From NCBI RefSeq assembly GCF_027595165.1, contig NZ_CP097291.1:248001-312000 (forward strand): a DNA stretch of 64,000 nt, read 5' to 3'. The notes beneath the pieces were generated by a model. It was not told the DNA's origin. It was given only the letters and a program-made list of their open reading frames with translations, and did not search any database. Source of the stretch: Providencia sp. PROV188. GTDB taxonomy: Bacteria; Pseudomonadota; Gammaproteobacteria; Enterobacterales; Enterobacteriaceae. Shown here piece after piece: positions 36,238 through 45,371 of this stretch. Each line of letters opens with the position of its first letter. Position 1 is the first letter of the stretch. The translations under genes and the position numbers were made by a program.

Positions 36238-38727
36238 TTACTGGCATACCGCCTCCGTTTTATATAAGCCAATATAATTCGGTAATCCCGCCAAGCTATA
36301 ATTCACCTGACACTGTTGCTTATCGTTATATTGAATCGTAAATGAGCCACTCTCTGGCATTCCTGACAGATAAATTTCCCCATCATTACCGACCATGGCA
36401 TTGAGCTGATTATTGCTTGGGAAAATTGCCTGCGCCCCGAATGGCACGGGTTTGCCATCTTTAAAATGTAAGGTCATGATGGCGCGATAGCCCACATTGG
36501 CATTAAAGCTGGCTTTGGCAATTGCCCCTCGGCTTGGTGCCACATTCTGGGTGGTTAACTCCATTTCGGTATCATCTGGCAATTTACTGGTATCAATTTG
36601 GATGCCATTGCTGCGATATGCAGTGACATACGGCACTAACGCATAGCCTTGCCCGTTAGTTTGAATACCAGTTTGGTTCAGAATAGGGACATTAGCCGCA
36701 TCGGGAATTTCCACCAATGCAGCCGTTTCACCCAGTTGCTGACCGAGAACTACCCCTCCGGAATGGGCGACCACGCTGCCACTGGCACCGTAATACAGGT
36801 TGTAATTGTCGGTGCTGTAACCCGTACCACCAGAAACTTCCCCATATTGCCCTCGGTAGCTGGCGTTTAAGTTACCGGAAGCCCCAGAATCGCGGGTTGG
36901 GAAGTTTTGTTGAGCACTCCAGTTCAAGCGATTATCCAGTTGCGTTGCCGAAACCCCCATGCTGCCTGAGGAGCCATTGCTACTACTGTTTGTGCCGTTA
37001 AAGTTGTAATAGAAAGTGCTATCAAACAGGCTAAATGGCACACTCACCGTAAAGGCAAACTGGTGATCATCGTCTTTATTGCGTCCATCGTAGTTATTTG
37101 GGTTGGTGTTTTTGTTATAGCTATAATTCACGCCATAACTAATGTCGTTCCAGCTATTGTTATAGCCAATAGTTGTAGACTGAGTTTTGCGATCGCTATT
37201 CCAGTAATCTTCACTCACAAAACCTACCGATAAGGAACCCCAACCATCCCCTAAGCTTTGGCTAAGGGTAATTTCTCCACGGTTACGGCGGCGCTCATGC
37301 AATGCGGTAAATGCTTCTTTTCGATAGCCATCAAACACTTCCGACAAGCTATAAAACCCTTTAGTGGAATAACGATAGCCCGCTAAAGCGATGTTGGTGC
37401 CAATATCATTCAGGTTTTTGTTATAGCGAAAACGGTAGGATTGTCCGCTCTCTTTTTCACCATTACTGAGGGTCGAACTGGCGTGGGTGACATCGATAGA
37501 TAACGCACCAAAGCGTCCTAAGTTTTGCCCTGAACCGATGGAGTAAGCCTGATATTTGTCACTGACTTGGCTTCCGCCAAACAGAGTTACTCCCCATGGT
37601 AGACCGTAAGTTAGTGCAAATTGCGCAAAGGTTTTTTTATCTACGCTACTGTCATAACTGCGGTATTGCCCGCCTGTCACGCTATAGGAGAGATAGCCTT
37701 CACGTTGTAAAACCGGTAAAGAGGCAAACGGAATAATTTGGTACTGTTCGCTACCGTTGGCTTCTTTAATCGTAACGTGTAAATCCCCACTACCCCCTGT
37801 AGGGTAGAGATCGTTAATTTCAAACGGACCCGCTGCCACATCGGTTTGGTAAATGGTGTAACCGTTTTGACGAATGGTGATCTGCGCATTACTGCGCGCA
37901 ATACCCCGTACCACTGGCGCATACCCACGTAGACTTTCCGGGTTCATATCATCGTCAGTGGAAAGCTGTACCCCACGAAACGGCACACTGTCGAAAATAT
38001 CGGACGGTGATGAGCTGTCTCCGAGGATCAGCTGACTTTTTATCGCATTGATATTACGGCTTAAATAGGTATATACCGTGTCCCACTTATTACGTTGCCC
38101 ATCACTACTTTGCCACGTCGTGTAGTTGCGCAGACGCCACGGGCCAATATTCAGTCCTGGGCGCAAGTTCACATAGTTGGAATTGCTGCTGTTATTATCA
38201 TTTTTACGATCGGTATTGCGCGAGCCGTTATAGCTGTAATTGAGTAATAGGGCAGTGATCCCATCGTCGATCGCTGCGAGATCCACATAACCGCGCGGGT
38301 TCATGTTCAATGCAATTTGCGGAATGCTTAAATAAAGGCGCTGAGAACCAAATTCAAACTCACTTTTGGCATCGGGGATAGCAGATAAATTAATGCATTG
38401 GTTACCCGTGACTTGCAGCTCAGGGTATTCCCCGACTTTAACCCCAACATCTTTCAGGTCAGAGAGGGTTAAGCAAGGTTCTAGTTCATTATTTTTATTG
38501 GTGGAAAAGCTAACACTTTTTGAGCCAATCAAGCTCTTATTAATATAGATATCCACATAATATTGACCCGGTAATTGTTCATTACGCTCAAACTGTTCTA
38601 AGTCCACGGATTCTTTATTCGGTAGCTCAAGAAATTCAGGATCAAAATAGGTGTCCGTTTCTGCCGAAGACGTCGCAATATAGCCTAGAGATAAAAATAG
38701 GCTAAGGCATATTTTATTTATTTTCAT
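36238..38727 (-). CDS. Outer-membrane fimbrial usher (FimD/PapC family), operon 2
   Basis: This 829-residue usher has the same domain order as the one at 28954: signal peptide, N-terminal domain starting FDPEFLELPNKESVDLEQFE, barrel with plug, and C-terminal domains ending in a Cys pair (KQQCQVNY...EAVCQ). Differences are scattered single residues and a short gap (about residue 545, NNYDGRN versus the longer NMNSGGRT). Either usher could accept subunits from both operons, since chaperones and pilins are also close. Confidence 0.95.
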   Translation of the reverse strand: MKINKICLSLFLSLGYIATSSAETDTYFDPEFLELPNKESVDLEQFERNEQLPGQYYVDIYINKSLIGSKSVSFSTNKNNELEPCLTLSDLKDVGVKVGEYPELQVTGNQCINLSAIPDAKSEFEFGSQRLYLSIPQIALNMNPRGYVDLAAIDDGITALLLNYSYNGSRNTDRKNDNNSSNSNYVNLRPGLNIGPWRLRNYTTWQSSDGQRNKWDTVYTYLSRNINAIKSQLILGDSSSPSDIFDSVPFRGVQLSTDDDMNPESLRGYAPVVRGIARSNAQITIRQNGYTIYQTDVAAGPFEINDLYPTGGSGDLHVTIKEANGSEQYQIIPFASLPVLQREGYLSYSVTGGQYRSYDSSVDKKTFAQFALTYGLPWGVTLFGGSQVSDKYQAYSIGSGQNLGRFGALSIDVTHASSTLSNGEKESGQSYRFRYNKNLNDIGTNIALAGYRYSTKGFYSLSEVFDGYRKEAFTALHERRRNRGEITLSQSLGDGWGSLSVGFVSEDYWNSDRKTQSTTIGYNNSWNDISYGVNYSYNKNTNPNNYDGRNKDDDHQFAFTVSVPFSLFDSTFYYNFNGTNSSSNGSSGSMGVSATQLDNRLNWSAQQNFPTRDSGASGNLNASYRGQYGEVSGGTGYSTDNYNLYYGASGSVVAHSGGVVLGQQLGETAALVEIPDAANVPILNQTGIQTNGQGYALVPYVTAYRSNGIQIDTSKLPDDTEMELTTQNVAPSRGAIAKASFNANVGYRAIMTLHFKDGKPVPFGAQAIFPSNNQLNAMVGNDGEIYLSGMPESGSFTIQYNDKQQCQVNYSLAGLPNYIGLYKTEAVCQ

Positions 38728-38751
38728 AGATAAACCTAACTATCCTTAAGG

Positions 38752-39423
38752 CTATATTTTTATTTCTGCTGGAATATTGGCGGAGCCATAATCATTAATT
38801 ACTTCCCATTTAATAGTTCCATGTAATTCAGGATTGCTAATATTAAAACTTTTCTCTGAAAATGGTGCGACATAAGAAATGTTTTCTGCGCTCTTTCCAT
38901 TAAATTTAATACTCTGGAAGTTCATATAATAAGGTGTTGGGTTATTAACAGTAATGGCTTTACTGTTTTTCGACCACTTAAGTTTTTTTTGCTCTTCATT
39001 AAAATCGACATTCGTTAATGAATCAGGGCGATAAATTAATTTCATCTGAGTTTTGAATGCGATCTTTAGTGAGTTTTCTGATTTTTTCTCTGTTGCAGGA
39101 ATTGTTTTTACATTTAACCAGAATAAAGATTCTCTATCTTTTGGTAGAGAGTCTTGGGTTAGAAATATCCGTAAAGCATTTGTCTTTTCTTGATTTAAAC
39201 GAAAAAGTGGTGGCGTAATAGTAAAGTCCGTTTGCTTGCCTTCATTGGCGTTTTCAATCCATGATTGAATTAAATAAGGCATTTTATCTGGATTTTCCAC
39301 GCTAATGCTCACGTCTTTTTTCCCTTCAGGATAAATGACGCGGGTACCACCAATAATGACACCGGCATTGGCTGTACTGATAAGTGTGAAAAGAAAGATA
39401 AAAATAGTAATTATTGATTTCAT
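38752..39423 (-). CDS. Periplasmic fimbrial chaperone (PapD/FimC family), operon 2
   Basis: This 223-residue PapD-like chaperone has a signal peptide ending ANAG. The N-terminal domain GGTRVIYPEGKKDVSISVEN and the strand PPLFRLNQEKTNALRIFLT are shared with the chaperone at 31471. The C-terminal domain has diverged more (DSLTNVDFNEEQKKLKWSKN). Both end in KWEVINDYGSAN-IPAEIKI-type text. It lies between pilin and usher. Confidence 0.93.
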   Translation of the reverse strand: MKSIITIFIFLFTLISTANAGVIIGGTRVIYPEGKKDVSISVENPDKMPYLIQSWIENANEGKQTDFTITPPLFRLNQEKTNALRIFLTQDSLPKDRESLFWLNVKTIPATEKKSENSLKIAFKTQMKLIYRPDSLTNVDFNEEQKKLKWSKNSKAITVNNPTPYYMNFQSIKFNGKSAENISYVAPFSEKSFNISNPELHGTIKWEVINDYGSANIPAEIKI

Positions 39424-39498
39424 ATAGCCACCACTGAGTTATAACAAAACAAAAAATAAATCACTAAGGCTTATATCCCTATAAACCTTAAATTGAAA

Positions 39499-40029
39499 TT
39501 AGTTATAATTAATTGTGAATGTTGCCGTTGAGTTTGCTAAACCTGCACTAACAGCATCAGACATCGCAATATAACGCGCGGTAAAATCTAAATTATTTAC
39601 AACCGTTTCTTTTAGGGCATATTCACTGGATGCTGTATATAAAGGTACGGTGATCCCTTTAACGTCTTGGATCTGAATACCAACATCTTTAGCAATTCCA
39701 GATGTTCCTGCATTGGTTAACTGCAGAACGCTGTTATCACCTTCATAAGAAACGCCATCAAATTTTACCGTTGCAGTTGTTACTGCGGCAGGGCAGTTTT
39801 CTAATTGAATGGTAAACTTAGTGGCAGCGGCAGTACTACCAGTACCCGCCAGCGATGTTTTAGAGACTTTACCTAAGTTCACTTGAATAGCATCAGAACC
39901 GGATGCTAACTGACATGCGTTATCGGTAATTTCGCCCGTGAAATTAATATCACCATCTTTGGCAAAGCCATTAGCAGAAATTAATAAAGTTCCTGTTGCA
40001 ATTAACGATGCAATAATCTGTTTTTTCAT
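39499..40029 (-). CDS. Major fimbrial subunit, operon 2
   Basis: This 176-residue pilin is nearly identical to the one at 32202: signal peptide ending GFA, donor strand DGDINFTGEITDNAC, second Cys in QLENCPAAVTT, and penultimate Tyr in TFTINYN. Differences cluster around residues 55-65 (SKTSLAGTG versus SRTALPSTG) and 105-120. First gene of operon 2, with the conserved 34-base block upstream. Confidence 0.92.
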   Translation of the reverse strand: MKKQIIASLIATGTLLISANGFAKDGDINFTGEITDNACQLASGSDAIQVNLGKVSKTSLAGTGSTAAATKFTIQLENCPAAVTTATVKFDGVSYEGDNSVLQLTNAGTSGIAKDVGIQIQDVKGITVPLYTASSEYALKETVVNNLDFTARYIAMSDAVSAGLANSTATFTINYN

Positions 40030-40499
40030 TTTAACTCTCCGAACTGAGTTCGATATAAAATATAATTTCGTGAATGTTTTTCGCTTGTGAATTAAAGCTT
40101 AAGTATTTTGTGTTTGTTTTTATAAATAAACAAGTTTGTGTTTTTTTAGATTTTAAATTTCATCTTAAGTTACGGTTATTTATTTTTGTTTTAAATTCAC
40201 TATACGGGTGGGGTTTTTATTTAGGTTAATTTGGAAAATTGAAATATTAATAATTTCAATTTCAATGTGAATTGAAAATAAAAATTAAATGTCAGGATTT
40301 ATTTTAGAGTGCGAGATTGTACAAAAACACGCTTTATGGGTTGGGAGAGTGAGATTTTATCGTAAATGTAAAATATTGATGGCAGGTTTTGACATAAAAC
40401 AATATTCTTATTTATATATTGATTTATTTTTTATGAAGTTAAATCATCCTATTTCAATCATGAAATAAGATTGGTCTATTTGCGTATATCTTATAGTGA
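40030..40499. promoter_or_regulatory. Control region of fimbrial operon 2 (gene-free, AT-rich)
   Basis: 470 bases, AT-rich, between the major pilin and an XRE gene. The block at 40101-40134 (AAGTATTTTGTG... through TTTATAAATAAACAAG) matches 32811-32844. It is therefore a candidate promoter or operator shared by both fimbrial operons. No other gene or repeat is supported here. Confidence 0.55.
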
Positions 40500-40763
40500 T
40501 TACTTTTTATTAAGATAATGTACGATAAATTTCTTCTCCGCTTCACTAAATATAAAAAAGCTTAATAAACTAATCTCAAAATAATCGGCGTATTGTTTTA
40601 GTTTATCGACGGGAATTCGTGCCTTTCCTTTTTCATATTTCAGCTGTTGAAATTCGCAAACACCAATTTCATCAGCTAGTTCTTTTAATGACAAATGATG
40701 ATATTCACGGATTAGTGTTATTTTATGTCCAATAATTTCGGATATTGTATGGTTTTCGCTCAT
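40500..40763 (-). CDS. Small XRE regulator (MrpJ-like), upstream of fimbrial operon 2
   Basis: This 87-residue helix-turn-helix protein reads KITLIREYHHLSLKELADEI, IGVCEFQQLKYEKG, ARIPVDKLKQYADYFEI. The tail FFIFSEAEKKFIVHYLNKK resembles that of 33678. It is more diverged than the other five: QQL replaces QQQ, and there is an extra Cys before the recognition helix. It is the only one upstream of a fimbrial operon, on the same strand, so it could also be the remnant regulator of a lost third module. Confidence 0.8.
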   Translation of the reverse strand: MSENHTISEIIGHKITLIREYHHLSLKELADEIGVCEFQQLKYEKGKARIPVDKLKQYADYFEISLLSFFIFSEAEKKFIVHYLNKK

Positions 40764-40875
40764 AGGAAACCCTCAATGACGGTATATTGACAGATGATGG
40801 TTATCGAGCATCGATATTCAATTAGTGCGGCTTTTTGATGATATTTTATTGATAATCAATATTAACCAATGAAAA

Positions 40876-40901
40876 GTTAACACGTTTTTTCGCGTGTTAA
40901 C
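40876..40901 (-). terminator. Rho-independent terminator of glnALG
   Basis: GTTAACACG and CGTGTTAAC form a perfect 9-bp stem with an eight-base loop, downstream of the glnG stop on the minus strand and followed there by TTTTCATTGG. It separates glnG from the fimbrial island. Confidence 0.72.
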
Positions 40902-40942
40902 CTAATTAAATCATAGCTGCTAGATGGTGAGCTTTCTAGAAA

Positions 40943-42391
40943 TTAATCTTCGATACCGAGCTCTTTTAATTTTCGCGTTAGGGTATTTCGACCCCAGCCT
41001 AATAAGCGAGCTGCTTCTTGCTTATGTCCGTGGGTATATTTGAGGGCGCAATTGAGCATGGTTTTCTCTAATAACGGCATGGCGTCATTAAATAAATTTT
41101 GCTGGCCGGCGTTCAGTGCGGAATCAGTCCATTTTTCTAATAGATCAAACCATGTGAGGTTAGGATCTTGAGAATGGATGGCGGATGAAGCAGGTTCTTT
41201 CGCTGACTTGTTGGATTCTTGCTTATTAAATAGATCGCTTGGTAAATCTTGCGGAAGCACTTCTTGGCTAGCTGCCATCACGGTTAACCAACGACAGACG
41301 TTCTCCAATTGGCGCACATTTCCCGACCAAGAATAGCGTTGAAGAATTTTAATGCTGTCAGGGTGCAGAACTTTGCTTTCTACCCCTAACTCCTTGGCGG
41401 TATTTTGCAAAAAGTAATGGGCCAGACGAGGAATATCTTCAACGCGTTCCCGTAATGGCGGAAGCTGTACGCGGATCACGTTCAGTCGATGGAACAAGTC
41501 TTCGCGGAATAATCCTTCTTCCACGCGCTTTTCTAAGTTTTGGTGCGTTGCGGCGATAATTCGCACATCGACCTTAACAGGGGTATAGCCACCAATTCGA
41601 TAAAATTGCCCTTCAGCCAGTACCCGCAATAAGCGCGTTTGCACATCCAGAGGCATGTCACCGATTTCATCGAGGAATAGTGAACCTCGATTGGCTTGTT
41701 CAAAGCGCCCTTGGCGAACTTGGGATGCGCCTGTAAAAGCCCCTTTTTCATGCCCAAAGAGTTCGGATTCAATTAAATCTTTTGGAATAGCCGCCATATT
41801 TAAGGCGATAAAAGGTTCGTTGGCGCGTGGGCTGTGTTGATGCAATGCGTGGGCAACGAGCTCTTTACCTGTACCTGATTCCCCGTTGATAAGCACACTA
41901 ATTGAGGAGCGGGAAAGGCGCCCAATGATCCGATACACCTCCTGCATAGCAGGGGCTTCGCCGATCATCGTTGACGAAATCACCGCGGCTTGCGGTTTAT
42001 CGCTAGCAGCATTGTTTTGTTCACGGCTGTGGTTTAGTGCGCGCTCTACTAAGGCGACGGTTTCATCGATATCAAAAGGCTTAGGGAGATAGTCAAAAGC
42101 GCCAGATTGATAAGCGTTAACGGCGGCATCTAAATCGGAATGCGCGGTCATGATAATAATCGGCAGTAATGGATGGGACTGTTTTAGCTGGCTGAGTAAG
42201 GCAAGCCCATCCATGCCCGGCATACGAATATCGGAGAGCAATACGTCAGGGACGTCATTGTTGAGGGCGGCAAGCACCGCATCGGCGCTGTCAAAACAGG
42301 TGCAATTAAGTTCGGCACTGTTGAGCGCTCGCTCTAGTACCCAGCGGATTGAACTGTCATCGTCAACAACCCAGATTTTTCCCTTCTGCAT
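40943..42391 (-). CDS. glnG: Nitrogen response regulator NtrC (GlnG)
   Basis: NtrC activates sigma-54 promoters when nitrogen is scarce. The 482-residue protein has the receiver domain (VVDDDSSIRWVLERAL, phosphoacceptor Asp in DVLLSDIRMPGMDG near residue 54), the AAA+ domain with Walker A GESGTGKE near 168 and the sigma-54 contact loop GAFTGA near 217, and the C-terminal Fis-type helix-turn-helix (KQEAARLLGWGRNTLTRKLK). It follows glnL by nine bases. Confidence 0.98.
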   Translation of the reverse strand: MQKGKIWVVDDDSSIRWVLERALNSAELNCTCFDSADAVLAALNNDVPDVLLSDIRMPGMDGLALLSQLKQSHPLLPIIIMTAHSDLDAAVNAYQSGAFDYLPKPFDIDETVALVERALNHSREQNNAASDKPQAAVISSTMIGEAPAMQEVYRIIGRLSRSSISVLINGESGTGKELVAHALHQHSPRANEPFIALNMAAIPKDLIESELFGHEKGAFTGASQVRQGRFEQANRGSLFLDEIGDMPLDVQTRLLRVLAEGQFYRIGGYTPVKVDVRIIAATHQNLEKRVEEGLFREDLFHRLNVIRVQLPPLRERVEDIPRLAHYFLQNTAKELGVESKVLHPDSIKILQRYSWSGNVRQLENVCRWLTVMAASQEVLPQDLPSDLFNKQESNKSAKEPASSAIHSQDPNLTWFDLLEKWTDSALNAGQQNLFNDAMPLLEKTMLNCALKYTHGHKQEAARLLGWGRNTLTRKLKELGIED

Positions 42392-42400
42392 GGCTATCTC

Positions 42401-43450
42401 CTATTTTTTGATGGGTAGATAAATAGAAAACTCGGTGTGACCCGGCCAACTGTTAAACTCAATTTTCCCCGCATGTTGATCCACTAGACTGCGCGCGATA
42501 GATAAGCCTAAGCCAGTGCCATCAGGGCGACCGCTGACCATCGGGTAAAACAGCGTATCTTGGATAGCGAGTGGAATACCGGGACCGTTATCTTCAATAT
42601 CAATCCGCGCAGCCAGCTTATAGCGCTCCCCTTGCAGCATCACTTGGAATGCGGTGCGCGTGCGCAAAGTGATGGTGCCACCCGTATCGCCAAGTGCTTG
42701 CAAGGCGTTACGCGTGATATTGAGCAGCACTTGCTCTACTTGGTCTGGGTAGTATTCCAGATCGGGAAGGCTTGGGTCGTAATCGCGAACCAGCGTGATA
42801 TTGTCTGGTTTTTCTAACCCGACTAAGCGCATCACATTTTCCACACTATGATGGATACTTTGCTCGGTTTTCGGTCCCGGATATTGAGGTCCTAATAACC
42901 TATCGACTAAGGCACGTAGGCGATCGGCTTGCTCAATAATCACTTGGGTATATTCATTTAGCTGCGGGTCGGGCAGCGCCTTAGACAATAATTGCGCCGC
43001 ACCACGTAATCCACCCAATGGGTTTTTGATTTCATGGGCAAGCCCACGGATCAATTCACGGGCAGCAAGCTGCTGGGCATTTTGCGCTAACTCTTGGCTA
43101 AGGCGTCGCTGGCTATCCAATTGGGACAGCTCGACAAGAATAAATTGGTCGGATAAAGGCTGAGCACTTAAAGACATCATGTGAGAGTGGTTATTAAGCA
43201 CCAGAGTCACTTCGTTTTCGGTAAAACTGTGGCCGGTTTTGAGGCTATTGAGCATCTGTTCATCATTTAATGAACAATAGTTGAATAGTAACGGGAGCGG
43301 GGTGCCATAGAGCTTACGGGGGCTTTGTGCCAAAATTTGTAAGGCGGCATGGTTGGCATAATGAATGACTAAATCGTAATCCAGCACTAATACGCTGTTA
43401 ATTAAGGAATCGAGGAGATGTTCGGGGACAGGTAAATGCTCGGCTTTCAT
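42401..43450 (-). CDS. glnL: Nitrogen sensor histidine kinase NtrB (GlnL)
   Basis: NtrB phosphorylates or dephosphorylates NtrC under control of the PII protein. It has 349 residues from the ATG at 43448-43450 ([13 protein letters not shown]), the same length as E. coli GlnL. This start has GGAG about ten bases upstream. The earlier ATG at 43468 overlaps the NtrC box. Domains: PAS sensor region (about 10-110), the phosphorylated His in [18 protein letters not shown] near 140, and the kinase domain with N box [17 protein letters not shown] and [10 protein letters not shown]. Confidence 0.97.
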   Translation of the reverse strand: MKAEHLPVPEHLLDSLINSVLVLDYDLVIHYANHAALQILAQSPRKLYGTPLPLLFNYCSLNDEQMLNSLKTGHSFTENEVTLVLNNHSHMMSLSAQPLSDQFILVELSQLDSQRRLSQELAQNAQQLAARELIRGLAHEIKNPLGGLRGAAQLLSKALPDPQLNEYTQVIIEQADRLRALVDRLLGPQYPGPKTEQSIHHSVENVMRLVGLEKPDNITLVRDYDPSLPDLEYYPDQVEQVLLNITRNALQALGDTGGTITLRTRTAFQVMLQGERYKLAARIDIEDNGPGIPLAIQDTLFYPMVSGRPDGTGLGLSIARSLVDQHAGKIEFNSWPGHTEFSIYLPIKK

Positions 43451-43463
43451 GTAATATTGCTCC

Positions 43464-43480
43464 TGCACTATTTTGGTGCA
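43464..43480 (-). promoter_or_regulatory. NtrC box at the glnL start
   Basis: TGCACTATTTTGGTGCA fits the NtrC consensus TGCACY-N5-GGTGCA fully. It ends 14 bases from the glnL start codon. In E. coli an NtrC site at glnLp represses the internal promoter. The same autoregulation is expected here. Confidence 0.85.
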
Positions 43481-43545
43481 TTATACGTTATTTACTGATT
43501 AACCGATACGTCGAAGCCAATATTTGCTGTTTATCACTCGGTGCA

Positions 43546-43573
43546 GAGAAAAGGCCCCATCCAAAGATGGGGC
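43546..43573 (-). terminator. Terminator or attenuator between glnA and glnL
   Basis: On the minus strand GCCCCATC pairs with GATGGGGC around a four-base loop, followed by CTTTTCTC. It lies 42 bases after the glnA stop and should end most transcripts, so glnLG is made at a lower level than glnA. Confidence 0.75.
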
Positions 43574-43614
43574 AAGTGCTTCACGGCAACAAAGACTATC
43601 AGTGGAACGGCGTG

Positions 43615-45024
43615 TTACGCACTGTAGTACATTTCAAATTCGAGTGGGTGTGGTGCCATACGAACGCGTTGGATATCAGCACGCAGTAATTCGATGTAAG
43701 CGTCGATAGCATCGTCAGTAAATACACCACCACGAGTTAAGAACTCACGGTTTTTATCCAGTTCAGCCAGTGCTTCTTCTAAAGAACCCGCCACTGTTGG
43801 GATCTCTTTGGCTTCTTCTGGCGGTAAGTCATACAGGTTTTTGTCCATCGCATCGCCTGGGTGGATCTTGTTGATGATGCCATCAAGACCTGCCATTAAC
43901 TGAGCAGCAAACGCTAAGTATGGGTTAGCCGCTGGGTCTGGGAAGCGAACTTCGATACGACGTGCTTTCGTGCTTGCAACCACTGGGATACGGATAGAAG
44001 CAGAGCGGTTACGTGCAGAGTAAGCCAGCATTACTGGTGCTTCAAAACCTGGGACTAAACGTTTGTAGGAGTTAGTCGTTGGGTTAGTGAATGCGTTCAG
44101 TGCGCGAGCGTGTTTGATGATACCGCCGATGTAGTACAGCGCCATCTCAGATAATCCGCCGTATTTATCGCCTGCAAATAGGTTCACACCACCTTTAGAT
44201 AAAGACATGTGGCAGTGCATACCGGAACCGTTATCACCAACTAATGGTTTTGGCATAAAGGTCGCAGTTTTGCCGTATGCGTGTGCAACGTTATGGACAA
44301 CGTATTTGTAAATTTGAGTCTCATCCGCTTTTTTGGTCATGGTATTAAAGCGAGTTGCGATTTCGTTTTGACCTGCAGTTGCCACTTCATGGTGGTGAGC
44401 TTCAACCACTAAGCCCATCTCTTCCATCGTGGTACACATAGCCGAACGTAAATCTTGTGATGAGTCTACTGGTGGTACTGGGAAGTAACCGCCTTTCACT
44501 GCTGGACGGTGACCTTTGTTACCGCCTTCGTATTTAGTGCCAGTGTTCCATGCGGCTTCGATATCATCGATGTGATAGTAGCTGCTGTGCATGCTGTTGC
44601 CGAAGCGAATGTCATCGAACACGAAAAATTCTGGTTCAGGTCCAAATAACACCATATCCGCAATGCCGCTAGAACGCAGGTAATCTTCAGCACGTTTAGA
44701 GATAGAGCGGGGGTCGCGATCATAACCTTGCATAGTGCCTGGCTCTAAAATGTCGCAACGAATGATTAAGGTATTATCGGCGTAGAATGGGTCTAACATT
44801 GCGGTAGATGCATCAGGCATTAATACCATGTCAGACTCGTTGATGCCTTTCCAGCCACCGATGGATGAGCCATCAAACATTTGACCTTCTTCAAAGAAGT
44901 CTTCGTCAACTTGATGAGCAGGGATAGTGATGTGTTGCTCTTTACCTTTTGTATCAGTAAAACGCAGATCAATAAATCTAACATTGTGCTCTTCGATTAA
45001 CGATAAAACATGTTTAGCGGACAT
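43615..45024 (-). CDS. glnA: Glutamine synthetase GlnA (type I, adenylylated)
   Basis: GlnA makes glutamine from glutamate, ammonia and ATP. The 469-residue product has the beta-grasp N-terminal domain ([20 protein letters not shown]) and the catalytic domain with [36 protein letters not shown] and [16 protein letters not shown]. The adenylylation Tyr is in [15 protein letters not shown], so activity is under GlnE control as in E. coli. It is the first gene of glnALG. Confidence 0.98.
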   Translation of the reverse strand: MSAKHVLSLIEEHNVRFIDLRFTDTKGKEQHITIPAHQVDEDFFEEGQMFDGSSIGGWKGINESDMVLMPDASTAMLDPFYADNTLIIRCDILEPGTMQGYDRDPRSISKRAEDYLRSSGIADMVLFGPEPEFFVFDDIRFGNSMHSSYYHIDDIEAAWNTGTKYEGGNKGHRPAVKGGYFPVPPVDSSQDLRSAMCTTMEEMGLVVEAHHHEVATAGQNEIATRFNTMTKKADETQIYKYVVHNVAHAYGKTATFMPKPLVGDNGSGMHCHMSLSKGGVNLFAGDKYGGLSEMALYYIGGIIKHARALNAFTNPTTNSYKRLVPGFEAPVMLAYSARNRSASIRIPVVASTKARRIEVRFPDPAANPYLAFAAQLMAGLDGIINKIHPGDAMDKNLYDLPPEEAKEIPTVAGSLEEALAELDKNREFLTRGGVFTDDAIDAYIELLRADIQRVRMAPHPLEFEMYYSA

Positions 45025-45153
45025 TCTCGGCTCTCCTGGTCGGGTCTAATCAACTCACGCAGCAATTAAGGTGCGCATGGGTTGGTTTATCTGGCTTCGC
45101 AAGATTAATGATTATTTCATTAACAATATTGCAAGCTCTCTAGGGTTATATAA

Positions 45154-45169
45154 GCGAAAAGCGTGCCAA
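45154..45169 (-). promoter_or_regulatory. Sigma-54 promoter of glnA (glnAp2)
   Basis: On the minus strand the sequence TTGGCACGCTTTTCGC has the -24 GG and -12 GC separated by ten bases, as sigma-54 promoters require. The start of transcription would be near 45142. Confidence 0.82.
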
Positions 45170-45241
45170 CTTTTAAAATCATCGTAAATGGGGATGATGA
45201 CAAGAAGATGGCAATGATTAGGCTAAAAAACAGTCTATCAT

Positions 45242-45289
45242 TGCGCTGTATTGGTGCAAGGAAAAGATTTGCTGCACCAATATGGTGCA
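45242..45289 (-). promoter_or_regulatory. Two NtrC enhancer sites upstream of glnA
   Basis: TGCACCAATATGGTGCA at 45273-45289 is a perfect NtrC box, and TGCGCTGTATTGGTGCA at 45242-45258 is a second good one. Their centres are 31 bases apart, three helical turns, and lie at about -108 and -139 from the predicted sigma-54 start. This is the geometry known for E. coli glnAp2. Confidence 0.88.
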
Positions 45290-45371
45290 ATTAATGAAAA
45301 GCGGAAACAAAAACGGTGTAGTGCCATTGATTGGCGCGACACCGTTGGTATTTTTAGAGATATAAAAAGGT

